Positions 1-11,600 of a stretch of 41,983 bases of DNA are shown piece after piece (position 1 is the first letter of the stretch; every line of letters starts with the position of its first letter). The notes under the pieces were generated by a model. The model was given only the letters and a program-made list of their open reading frames with translations, did not search any database and was not told the DNA's origin. The translations under genes were made by a program, and so were the position numbers. Origin of the DNA: Klebsormidium nitens (Eukaryota > Streptophyta > Klebsormidiophyceae > Klebsormidiales > Klebsormidiaceae); the NCBI GenBank assembly GCA_000708835.1, contig DF237654.1, positions 1-41,983 on the forward strand, read 5' to 3'.

Positions 1-3000
1 GTGAAGTAGACAGGCAGCGTGTAAACCCTGTCCAACCGTCACAGTACAAGGAAAAGGTGGAGGCGGCGGTGGCGGCAGTGTTCAACTATCTCACGGTGCT
101 CAACACTCCCGACCGCAGGTCTGTACTTTTCCCCCTGACTCCACCTTTCATGCCCGTGAATGAAAAATTATAGACCTATGGTATTCTCTCCCTCTTATTA
201 CAGTTGATAAATTGCTTTTGACCCTCGCCGCCTTGCAAAAGACATCTTTCCCTTGGCTGCCACTAGGTCAGGACATATGGTGACAAGAAAAGCGTTTGAT
301 ATGGTGCTTCTTCCCGCCCCTACTCAAACACTTTGGTTCTCAACATCCTCAGTTGCTTCTTCTTAAACTTCGTTCGAGTTCAGAGCTGCGGTGTCCTTCT
401 CGATTGCTCGTCTCGGATTCCTTCGTCTTCCGGTGTAACTACCATTAGTCCTAAAGTGTCTGACTTCTGCCGGATTGTTGGATGGGCCCAATATATATTC
501 TTTTACTTTACGTCCCCTTGTATCCTTATCACCTTTATGATGAGGTCATGCAACATGTCACGCTTAGGTATACACACCCACAAAACGAATTCGTCATATT
601 CGTCATCCAGCTTCGCTCGACTTTTGTACCTCCTTCCTAATACGGAACATCGAAAGGCCTGGTCAATAGTGACTCTTCGTGACGTAATGCCTTCCCTTCA
701 GTCAATCACGCCCCACGTGCCCTCGAGAGCTCAAAGGCGACTTGCCCCTTGCCCCAACAACCCCTTTCTAACTACGGCACATTCTCATGGCAAGCTTCAC
801 CTACTGAAAATTCCTCCATAGCAGCCCTCTCGCTAGGCTCAACATTTCTTGCCAGCCTCAGTTGCTACCTAACCAGCTCTGCCACCGGCAAAGTGGCACA
901 AAACCGAACGCTAACTGGGTTTGTCATTTTCTCCCTTTCAGCAACCCTCTCGTCACGCTCGATGTCTCCTGCGAGCGCGACCAGCTGGCCGACGGTCCGT
1001 ACCTCCTGACCGGCAAGTTCATCTTCACCTCCGAACCCGACCTCCCGGTGCCTGCGCGGCGCTGCACGTTCCTGCCGGGGAAGCCCATCCTAGTTGTTGT
1101 GGGCGACGTTTTGTGCACGCCCCTATGCTCCGTGGACGCCGAAAGGTGTGACTGCTGCGACGGGTCCGGGGCGACCACGGACAATACGACGGACGTGTGT
1201 CCGTTTGTGAACTCCGGAACGGATTGCTCCAATTGCTTGGACGTGGTGAGCGACAGTAAATTATTCCGTAAGATTGCCAGGTTCAAGCTCCTTTGCTGAG
1301 ACATGGAGTGGTGTTTTCCTGGTTGGTAGTTTCCAAGGCCGTTTTGGGCCTCCGGCCGCATCTGAACTGAAGACGTTTCGGGCATGACCTTATCAAGATT
1401 CCAGGTCTTGTCGATTTGTCCAAGTGGAAATAAGAAGCACGCGCGGTGCAGTCTTTCGAGCGGAGTGATAACGCAGGATGCAAGTCATGGCGGATGATTG
1501 TGATCAAGTGTTGCAGAAGGATAACGCCTCGAGGAAGAGGTAAAGTGAGAACGATTCTAATGCCTGTGCATTACCGGAACGGGTCTCCCACTTGTTCCTT
1601 TCTTGTGAGGGAGGCAAAGGTTCAGTCCCAGGCTTGCTGGAAGTCAGACGTAAAATGTAGACGAAGACCCTGGGGTATCGTGTCGGCTCATCCAGATACC
1701 AGATTGAAATCTCAAAGTGTCTAGCGAGCAGCAGTTCTCGACTTTGGGCTGAGACCAAATTGAATTGCTGTTTGAAAAGCAACATCGAGAGACGGTCTTA
1801 TTTATGGATCCGAAGACATTACCGGTTGCAGTGGATAATAATGACGACGACACAAGGAAATTATAACGCATGGAACAGTACGAAAACACAGGAAAAATCA
1901 CGAGAGATGAAACCACAACACTTGCGGCATCCAAGCACTAATGTACGTTTGCTCGAGTAACGATCTTACAAGCCCTCGTTTGTGCAAGTTCGTCCCCCCT
2001 TTGCCGACATCTGTCAAGTTTTGTGTTCATGCCCATCGATCTGATCCCCTGACTTGGATCTTAGAATGTAATGTTATCTCTTCAGGTCAACCTGGGCTAT
2101 TTGGACGTTTTGGACGACCCAAGCTCTACGGTCACTCTGACGGACCTTTCAACCGGGGTCGTCACCGTGATCGAGTATGCGTTTGTCGCTGTCGAAGGCC
2201 CCTACGCTCCGCTACCCCCCAAGAGGTGAGAACCGTGCCAGGTGTGAACCGTGCCAAGTGTCCTCGCTTTAATGTTCGAAATTTACTTGGTCCGTCTGCC
2301 ACGTAAACATCAGGAATCTGACTCCTTGTTTTTCTGTGGTCCATCGAGTTGTCCTCTTCTCTTTCAGACAGCTTTGAATGACAATAACCGCAATACAAAC
2401 GAGTCTGGGCTTCTCTTCAAAGTACTTCCTTCAAAGTGAGGGGCGATTGGAATGCGCATTGAAGTCGCTCGAGTGTTTCATAAACACTTGGCTGCATCCA
2501 AACGTCTGTAAAATATCCTAAATCTACCTTCCTCATGCCGTTAAAAGGGTAACTACCTTCTTAAGAACCATCGATCCTTACCGAGATCCCACGTCCACTT
2601 GGCTGCATCCGGCCTTCTATAAAAACTCTTCATCCTACTTGTTCCAATGCCGTTAGAGAAATAGTCACCTTTCCAAGAACCGTCTATCCGTACTGAGATG
2701 CCACCGAACAAACCGTCCTTCCTTCCTCGAGTCAGCTACTTCAAGACGCTCAACACGCCCTTCAGCTACGGCCCCGACACCGTTTCCACCGGTCCCCGAC
2801 TGCACGTCGGCCAATTCGCCCTCATCGAGCCGACCCTTCTTCGACCGGGGCGCTCCTAACGGGTGGCCATAACGTTCGCCCTCTACAACAACGGCAACCC
2901 CGTGGCTTATGACGTCACCATCGCGGGCGCTGCGGAGCCGTGTGACGTCAGCGGCGCCGCGCCCAACGCGTGCTTCAACGGCGACGGGTCCGCCTCAGTG

Positions 3001-4214
3001 TGCTGCCCCGGCCAGGTAAGGTTTAACTGCCTCAATTTTCAAGCGGCCGCGAGTTCGACGCCCGGGAAATAAGTTCGGGAGCACTCTGCCCAGACACCAG
3101 ATAGAACTGGAGCTCTCGCTTATCTCCGCTGTTACTGTCGGCTTGAAATATACCAGGTCCGCCCAGAGCCCGTCTCTCGTTTGCAGGTGCTCATGCGCCG
3201 TTGCGATTGATTCCGAGTGTCCTGCATCAAGAACACACGCAGCCAATCGATACGTGTTTTACAGATGCCTGATTTGCGTCAAGCAGGGAAAGAGATATTC
3301 GGACACACGTAGTCATTTCAGAATTTTTCAAAGGACGTCCGCTCTGATCCCTTCTCTTCAGCGGCTAAACGGAAAAGGGCCGTTGCTGTTGCACCTTGAA
3401 CAGAACTGAGATCCACGTTAAGAATGTCCATGCGCCGGCGCCTTTCCACGTAAAAGTATCTTCTAGACGGCTTACATCTCTTCTACACTAGACGGTTTCC
3501 GACCAGCTGTCAGCTTTGTTGGGGGTCAGGAGGAGCTTGGAAAGTTTACTTTAAGGTAAGAAGCATCACCAATTACTCCGTTCGTCGAACTTGGAGTAGA
3601 CATGGGAAATCGGGGGAATTTATTGAGTGCGCTTCTTTGATCAGACGTACTCGGGTACAGAGTTTTTAAAGTGCGCGTTGCTGGCTCGGAAGCCCGTATC
3701 TTTCAATCTCGTGCGTCACTTGGTTCTCTGACACCCTTCTGAGATTCACTACCGCCTTCAGACCGCCCAAAATCCAGCTGAGTTTGCCAATCTCGTAAGA
3801 GAGCCGAATCAAGCGGGAACTGAACCTGCCTCAATTGACATCGTACGAAGCTCGAGAAGCAGTTGCAACTACTCGTCAAGAGGGACTCCCGCTTCACTGC
3901 TTGTCAGCATATAATCGATCAGAAACATTTGCCGCAAGGCAGGTATTATACAGTAAACAATAACCCTTCAAGAATAATGCCGCAGTCAACACTGAATAGA
4001 TTCTCCAAATCTGCAGTGCCGCAGCCCCCCTCTTGCCAACAACCTGCCCGCGTGCGCCGAGGCAGACTCTGTGCCCGGGACGCCTACCCCGGGCGCTTCA
4101 GCCACGTGCGATCCCTCCTCCCCGCTGCCCAACCAGTGCTTCAACGCAGACGGGTCGTCCTTCGTCTGCTGTCCCGGGGGATGCGGCCCGGGCCCCAGTG
4201 CAGTGTGCGCCTAA
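1..4214 (+). CDS. Cysteine-rich modular protein of unknown function, 5' partial, five visible exons
   Basis: Exons: <1-118, 942-1245, 2086-2225, 2736-3015, 4017-4214 (TAA stop). Each junction is GT-AG and the phases agree (2, 0, 2, 0). The frame is open to base 3, so the gene starts upstream. About 345 residues are visible. Two related modules can be seen: NYLTVLNTP at the end of exon 1 and SYFKTLNTP at the start of exon 4. Two cysteine motifs also match: CFNGDGSASVCCPG at the end of exon 4 and CFNADGSSFVCCPG in exon 5. Exon 2 has a further cysteine cluster (CDCC, then CSNC). The many cysteines and lack of membrane segments suggest a secreted or wall protein; this is inference, since the N-terminus is missing. 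I do not recognise the family. An in-frame TAA at 2857-2859 interrupts exon 4, although the same frame continues as good coding sequence on both sides. It may be a sequence error or a nonsense allele. Confidence 0.7.
2485..2704 (+). repeat. Degenerate two-copy tandem repeat in an intron
   Basis: Two copies of about 110 bases sit head to tail in the intron before exon 4 of the cysteine-rich gene. Both begin CACTTGGCTGCATCC (2485 and 2596), contain ATGCCGTTA, an AAGAACC.TC.ATCC stretch, and end in a form of ACYGAGATSCCA. They have diverged markedly, so the duplication is old. Confidence 0.75.
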
Positions 4215-6235
4215 GCCGGCGTCGCAACCTGCGTGCGGGGGACCGGCATAGGGCCTTTTTGCAGTCAAAAGTGAAAGCTTGACTTCTGGTTAAGGCTGGC
4301 TTGGTTGGGACGTCAACGAACCTGTCAAATGTCGCTTAAGAGGTGTTTTGCCAAAGGTCTGGTTGACGGTCAACCAAGGGGCATGAGGACTAAGGAGCGT
4401 CTGTGTCTCATCAAGTGTTCGAAGCTTCATACGTCAGATTGAGACGTGGATAAGCGAGGTCTGGGCAGGTGATCTCTACCGCGCTCCAACTCATGCTTAG
4501 TTGTTTGATGAGGTTTATTAGGGCTTTAGAATTTTGAGTTGCTCGAAAAATGCCAGCGTTTAACCTCCTCCGTTGACCGCATGGCAAGCCTATCATGTAG
4601 CCTGTATGTACGTAGCTGGGTCGCTTTGCTAGACTATCAGATCGGGGTCCAGGGAAACCAAGTCCACTTCGGAACTGCATCACCTTATAAACTGACCAGC
4701 TCCGTTTCGTTTCGTTCAAGCCGCAAAGGAACGGACTTGGGGTACAACCGAGGACATTTGAAGCTGGCCCCTGATGTCAAAGTTTGGAGAGACGTGATAG
4801 CCGTGTTTGTCTGTTAGCTGCTGTAGGTGAACTTCATGTAGTTTAGTGACAAGCAACAAACACTCGATGGGTTCTGTTCTTATCTTTAGAGCGTCAACGT
4901 CCAAACTCGAGAGGTTCGTATACTTCATACGATCGCGCCCCTACTTATCAGCAATGACGGACGCGTCCAATGTGTCACGTTCAGTGTCATGACACAGCCA
5001 ACCCACTACATCATGCTTCAGTCATGGGTCAGGTTAAGTTCATGCATTCAATACTATGCTGAAGAAGACCAGATCCGTACAATACATTTGGAGATCTTTT
5101 TCGCACTTGAGAGCGTCTCTGAGGTTGTTGCCTGGTTGCATGCCATAATTAACTGTGCATTGTTAAACGTACGATACATTACTCAGCCCTTCAGTCTGCG
5201 CAGCTGTGGAGTCGGCTCGCCAGCAAGGGCGCCTCTACAACGTCTTGAAAGATGAGGGGCATGAGTGCGACTGTTTATAGCCTGGAGTTGAATGAAAGCC
5301 TTTACAGGAGCTGTCATGACTCCTCAAGACGATTGAGAGCCTACGTATCTAGCGGGCCAAGCGATCAGCGATGCGAGAAGAAATGGTGTTTGTAAGCATC
5401 ATTATTCCGTTCGCATCAGCCAATAGCGGCAAGATTCGTGAAACTGCCTTGAACGTATCCATTCGATGAAGGGCGCCAGTATGTATATAATCCAGATTCT
5501 TCTCAAGATCCACAAACCAATGGCTCGCAGCTGTACGTCCGACGAATTGGGATACTAGGAATGATTGTGTCAAACTTCTTTTGCGATCACCTTGGATTTT
5601 CGAAAAGAAGGAAAGCTGCACGGGGAGTCATTTATGGTGAGTGGGGGTGTTATTGCATTAAGCACCTTTACGGCGATGTTATTGGAGTCTTCATCCACAT
5701 GAGCTCGGAACATGTCCATTGTACCACCATAAGCATTGCTGGCCGGCAGGATCGAGCTCACCTCAGTGACCTCATTGGCCAGCGACAGTAGGTATTCTGG
5801 AGTTGTGTGTGCGACGTGCGTAGTTGTACGTACCGGTATACCGTAGTAGGTAGCCTAGAACAGTACTTAAAAAGTTCAATTACAACTGCAGAATCGTAGA
5901 ACAGTACGTAGATCGTTCAGCTGCACGGTACGCGTGTACCGTCCGATTTGTCCTCGTTGTTCATCGGACGGTGCGATCGGATGCTGGCGCTCGCGCGCGT
6001 ACCTATTTCCAATCCACGACTTGAAGTCGAAGTCGATTCGGATACACTTCATTTCACTGCTTGGCGTTTCAAAACGCTCATTCATAGGAGTGCCGCCGGC
6101 GCTGGCTAGCAACTGCTGAGCAATGGCGGCCTCAGCATATCTAGCTTGTTATATCGATGGCAACAGCTTCAAGATCTTGAGATTCAGCCGGGATGTAATG
6201 AAGCAAGAAATAAAGTGTCATTCTTATCTGACAAC
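4215..6235. other. Intergenic region with no confident gene
   Basis: Between the stop of the cysteine-rich gene and the left end of the CACTA-like element I see no exon series with matching splice phases on the plus strand. The only coding-like signal is on the minus strand at 5349-5797, listed separately. The stretch around 5815-5860 is dense in short GTAC/GGTA palindromes. Confidence 0.5.
5349..5797 (-). CDS. Possible two-exon gene fragment, unrecognised
   Basis: On the minus strand a frame running from about 5797 to 5672 reads EYLLSLANEVTEVSSILPAS and on to DEDSNNIA. A GTAAAG donor and a TGCAG acceptor (5616-5618) would remove a 56-base intron. The second exon, 5615-5349, stays in phase 0, has 88 codons, and ends RIADRLAR followed by a stop. 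The amino-acid composition looks protein-like, but there is no clear start codon, the intron is very short, and GC is lower than in the confident genes. I recognise no family. It could be the tail of a decayed gene or a chance open frame. Confidence 0.28.
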
Positions 6236-7206
6236 CACTGTGAGAAAGCTAAAACCCGGAAAATAGCCGGGATGTCACCGGAACCGCGTACGGATACCGG
6301 AATTGAGCCGAAAAAGAAAATTCCGAACCCGGAAAATTTCAACATCGTCGTCAAAAGTTCCGACCGAAATCTGGACCGTAAAAGTGCCCGGAAAACACCC
6401 GGAAAACCTCCGGTGAAGGGCGGTCCCTGGCAGAGGCCGGAAAGTGGCCGGAAAATCGGCGAGAAACGGGGGCTAGGCTTCAGTGCGACGACCCTAGGGC
6501 ATTTTAACTTCACTTTTGGGCCAAATCTTCAATAAGTAGTCATACTACTAGGCTGGCGCAGGGGCTTATTGACTCAGTGCCGGGCAACAGAGATAAGAAA
6601 TTGGTTTCTGAAAGCCTACGGAAAATACAAGATAAACTCATGATAAGCGGTGAAATATTAAAATCTGCTTTGGAGCAAGAGCTATAGCCAGGGAGGCTTC
6701 CCCTAAAACTTCAACCTCAGAGCCTAGCCTGTGATAGCCTGAGGCTACCTACTACCTAGTAGGTACCGTCTGGATGGCGCTGATTTTGATGAAGTCCTCA
6801 GCTAACCCGGTAGAATCTGTGTCCAGTCTGTGAGTACCTATAATTGATGAAGGGTAAGAAAGTGACCGGTTGACAAGGAGTTGCTACATAGTAATTTTAG
6901 TAACGTGCGGCGGTAAGAAATCAAGCTTGGTCTAGTGGTTATGGCGTGTGCTTCTGATTTGTGATGTATTGCTGACGTGTGCTGCGAGTCTGATTGATCG
7001 CGTGCTCGATCCCGCGGACAAACGTCAAAGGGTACTGAACCGGGATCGATTATTTTTCATTTTCCGCGCACCCGGAATGACCCCGGATTTTCCATTTTCT
7101 GCATGTTTCCGGTACTGCTAAATTCGATACCGGAAAACCCCCGGAAAGTCGGGGGAAATTCGATCGAAATTCCGGGGGTTTTCCGGGTTTTAACTTCGTC
7201 ACAGTG
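6236..7206. mobile_element. Non-autonomous CACTA-like (EnSpm) DNA transposon, 971 bp
   Basis: The ends form inverted repeats of about 28 bases, starting CACTGTGA at 6236 and, on the other strand, at 7206. They share CACTGTGA, then AAG, then TAAAACCCGGAAAA, with 25 of 28 positions alike. The element is flanked by AAC on both sides (6233-6235 and 7207-7209), a 3-bp target duplication as expected for CACTA elements. Subterminal zones carry many CCGGAAAA motifs, forward in about 6255-6460 and inverted in about 7060-7195, as is usual for transposase-binding repeats of this superfamily. No transposase frame is present, so it would depend on an autonomous relative. Superfamily placement rests on end sequence and target-site length only. 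Confidence 0.6.
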
Positions 7207-8460
7207 AACTGACCGCAATGTGTGGGATGACAACCAAGTCAACTCTCTGACGATTGCTCTCTGGCGAAAGCGCCTGCAACATAAGGTATATAAAGCTTAG
7301 ATAACAGATTACCTATATCAGTAACGGTAGGTAGTACCTCTTGGCAACTGGTGCATGGCAGCTAGCTAGCTGCATGCTTAAACGGTACTTTTAAGGATTA
7401 TACGTACTTTTTGACAATGATAATTGAGCACAAGTCAGGGATGCTACTTGGATACACAATGAAATCATACAGCCCAGGGCTGGGATGAACGGGGAAAGCT
7501 GCCAGCGAATAGGCTCTCAGCATGTGTGGAGCTCCCCCTGACTCAGGAGGGTTCCTGCTGAGCTGGGCCGATGGGGCGTAGGGTGGATAGGCTAGAGGTG
7601 AGGACTAGAGAGCTGCAACTCTGAGCTCTTTTCCTTCCTGCTTTGCTTTGCTTGAAAGCTTTTGGCATCTACTCGCGCTCATCCTTCTGGTTATAAAGTG
7701 GGAATTGAAACTGATTCTAGGGCAATCAGTTAGAGAGGTGCCACAGGCCTCGGGGCTTTATCAATGACAGGCTCAGAGCTGTTGCAGCTAATCTTGACAT
7801 GAAAGCTCTTTAGATCGGGATGTTTGGTGATTAAAGCACTTTCGGCATCACTGCGTTCCCACAAACAACCGATGAGGGCAAGTCAGCAGAGTGGTGCAGC
7901 CGTGGGGTGTCCTAAGTTTTTGGTAGAAGGTCAGACTGCAGTCTTGTGTGGCACACCGAGAAAGCCTTCTTGACAACCCTGGCAGGCGCACCACCATTCT
8001 GAGGTTTTGAGCTGGTTGCTTTGCAACATTGTTACAACCGACCTTCTGCCTTTTTGCCTGCTTGCATCACACCACAAGCTGCTAAGAAAGGGCGGCTGCT
8101 AAGAAAGCGCGGAAGCTTAGGGAATGCTACAAAATTCTTGACTTGCTGTGGGAAACACGATTGATACTTGCTGTTGATGAGGCTGCCCAACCCCCATCTG
8201 CTGGTTGGATAAGTGACTGGCAGCCGCCTACAGTAAAACTGCTCCTAACCACCACACTAAATTACCACCGCATCGGGACTACCTACAAGAGCTGATAATG
8301 TTCCAAAAGCAGTGGTAGGCAGACCGTTCGACGAGCAATCAGAAACACACCTATCGAGTTGCACGCATGAACCCCGAGCTGAGCTCAACTCACTCCGACA
8401 GAACCAATTGTGCAGCTCACCGCTAATAGTACACCTCTTTCATCTACAGCGCATCTCGCA
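7207..8460. other. Intergenic region upstream of the giant gene
   Basis: I see no supported gene here. It should contain the promoter and perhaps 5' untranslated exons of the large gene that follows, but no TATA box or other element stands out. A short direct repeat (GCTGCTAAGAAAG) occurs around 8080-8108. Confidence 0.4.
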
Positions 8461-8684
8461 ATGAAGGTTCAATCCGAAAATGGTCATTATAAGTGTCAGA
8501 ATACCAGCCTGGGACAGGTAGCGTTATTTGGGGGCTTTAGGGTGGTTACGGATGCGGAGCTGGTGAATTTCATACTTATCAAGTTCTGGTCATGTGAGGA
8601 GCTTCATGCTTCTAGAGCTTACGGTTCCAAGATTGAAGAGTCATCTTCTTGCTCATCCATCAGGTGACGTCAGCGTCGCCTACC

Positions 8685-11600
8685 ATGACGTTTGAGAGCC
8701 TGCCCAAGGTGCGCGCCGCAACCAGCCTCGGCTTCGCGCGCGGCCTCCCCTCCCCGGTCCCAGGGGCTGGTCCCAAAACACGACGCGACGGGGAGTTGCT
8801 GTTTGAAGCTCTCACCGGAGTTTCCCCGGAGGAGATTCGGTGCGACTCTCCGGACCTGTTTCTGGGCTCACGGCATCACACCGGGGGGCGGGACTTGCAC
8901 ACGCTGAAGCACCCCCGCGAGGCGTTTTCGAGCGGGGAGGGGAAGGGAAGGGGGAACGTTTGCAGGAGTCCGGTTTCAAGTCCGGAGCCGCTACAGACGG
9001 GCGAATCAGAAAACTGGAGCGTTCTCTCAGACGGGCGGGATGGGAAGCGGGGGACCGCGGCGTCGCCCCCGCCGACCGGGGGGGAACGGGAAGCAGCGCA
9101 AACGCCCCTCGCCGCGGAGAAAGCGAGAGTGAACACTGCGGAGTCCGCTGACGTCATCCGCAAGGGGAGTGACGTCAGCAGGAAGCGGCCGAGCGGGAGC
9201 CCCCCGGCTGCGAGAAACAAGAGGAGCAGCGGGCGCACGCGTATCCGAGCGGCGGATGCAGGGGTGCAGACCGAGGCGTCGGAGACGGAGGAGGAGTCGG
9301 ACGACGGTTTTGTGTTTGGGTCGTATGAGTCGTTCTTCTATCAGGTTAGTGCGGCTCTGGATAATATTGACCACAAGTCTGCAGTTCAGCATCGTTGACG
9401 AGCGATGGAAGGAGTGTGCGGCACAGAAAATGCACTCCTCTTCTGACGTTTGGGGCGAGTGTGGCTTCTGAGAGTGTCGGAAACGAGGAGGAGGCCACCT
9501 CTGGGTTTTGTATGATTTCCGGAGACTCTGTGCTTGGGGGGGGGGATCTCTGGGTGCTTGTGGAGGAACGGGCTTAGGAGTCGTTCGTCCGTCAGGTGAA
9601 GGGAGGTTGCGGCTTAGGGCAAGAGCAAATGAGGCAAAGAAAGGTCGATTGTTGAGCAACTGTATGTATGTCAAGGCAATGGCCTCCTTGTTTGAATTAG
9701 TCAGGGATCGTTGGTCTATCAACTGCGGTCAAAGAGGAGGATCCATCGATGCAGAAGTCACTCAAAAAGCTCTATCGTTTCACACTTCGTCGCAGTCAGG
9801 GATTGTCAGTCCACCGGTCTGTGTTTGAGAGGCTGTACCCAGCAATATCGTTCTGCAAACTACGCAATAAACCATGTAAAGCGTGGACTCTGTGCACCAC
9901 GCTTACCACCAACATGTAAAGGATTGTCCCTAACCCGCGGAGGTTTTTTTGAGCAACACTTTGCTCAGATCGATGAGCACCTGTTCACGAATGTGGCCTT
10001 CGTCTGCAGTAGATCTCTGGACGTGTTTTGGTCTTTTAAATGCACCTGCTTGTACTACATGCCCTTGCTTTGCGCCATCTTTGTTCCGTTTCAGTTCTTC
10101 ATGCCCTCCGGTCCAGATCCTTCCTGCAGGACGCCGAGATCGGACGGAAGCGTTTCAAGGCCAAAGAAGGACGTTGAAAATGCGGACCAGCGTCCGGAGA
10201 TGACCTTCTCTGCTGGGTTCCGTTCCTCCGACAAAAGCTTCCGCTCCGGATTCCGCCCTGCAGGACGCCGAGATCGGACGGAAGCGTTCCAAGGCCGAGA
10301 AGGACGCCGAATAGGCGGACCAGCGTCCGGAGATGACCTTCTCTGCTGGGTTCCGTTCTTCCGACTAAAGCTTTCGCTCCGGATTCGGCCCTGCAGGATG
10401 CCGAGATCGGGCGCAAGCGCTCCAAGGGCAAGAAAGACACCGAAAAGGCGGACCAGCGTCCGGAGATGACCTTCTCGAAATACGCTCTGCTGGGTTCCGT
10501 TCTTCCAACTAACATTTCCCCTCCGGATTCCGCCCTGCAGGACGCCGAGATCGGGCGCAAGCGCTCCAAGGGTAAGAAAGACGCCGAAAAGCCGGACCAG
10601 CGTCCGGAGATGACCTTCTCGGAATACGCCCTGCTGATGCAAGACTCGATGTCGCGCCTGGGGCTGTATGCGGATATGCTCGTGGAGGGGGTAACGGGAC
10701 AGCGGGAAGAAGCACCCCCCGCCGGCGGCCAAAACCGGCGGGTGACGTTCGAGCCGGAGGGCGAGGCCGTGCAGGGGGGGGCCAGCAAGCTGATCAAGCA
10801 CGCGCGGAAGCTGGTGGGTTAGCGTAACCAAGATCGAAGACGATTTCCGTTTTTTGATCTTGTTGCATATAATTAAGGATTTGAGGGCCTTGATGCTGGG
10901 AGGCGAAGTGCATTTTTGTAAAGGGCTTCTGTTGGAGAGGTTGAATTGTGGAGCTGTTGGCCGAGCCGCACGTACTCCGTAGCGCCTACATTGCTCGTAC
11001 TGTAAACGCCAGATCCACCCTAACCCCTAAAGCCCGAACCCTAAAATCCCACAACGCGAAAACCCCACTCTGCGCTTGCAGGCGGGCAGCCTGCACGTGG
11101 ACCGGCAGACCGTTGGTCTGCGCAGCGTGCGCGACTGGCTCATGAAGCTCGGTGAGCCGCTGCTTAACGTAACAAGGCTTCGTTTCTACAGCTGTTTGAG
11201 TCAAACTTGCCATCGGGTTCCAATTACCCCAAGCATGGTTCCTGATCTTGAGCCGTTCGATGCCTTCGTCGTCGTCGATCGGATGGTCGAAGATCAGGAC
11301 CTATGCGGAGCATCTGAAAGCCACTGGCAGCTTTGACGCAACTAGCTGTATGTTACAGCTGTTCGCATCAAACTTGTGACTCCCCTTCTCCAATGTCAAC
11401 CTTCGTCGCCTTATCTCAGACCGACGTTGACCTAGCCGACTCTGTCAGCCGAACGGTCGAAGATCGTTAATGTGGCGAGAAAACCCCTTTCACGGGTGGC
11501 AGGTTTAGTCCGAAGTTGAGTGAGCCTTGTATACGGGGACCAGTCCCCGGCTGCTTCGATGAAAAGGGCCCATCACTTTTCAGTACTGAAGGATTTCCGG

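Noticed and set aside
2857-2859. Altered genetic code with TAA as Gln, as in some ulvophyte algae
   Set aside because: TAA ends both the cysteine-rich gene and SNF12 at natural C-termini, TAG ends the giant gene, and no other in-frame TAA or TAG appears in confident exons.
8876-9722. Minus-strand open frames opposite the first exon of the giant gene
   Set aside because: They are Pro/Arg/Ser-rich shadows of a GC-rich exon, with no matching splice structure.
11450-11540. Searched non-coding stretches for CRISPR-like arrays, riboswitches or bacterial-style operons
   Set aside because: None seen. The repeats present are few, diverged and unevenly spaced, and the gene structure is eukaryotic.
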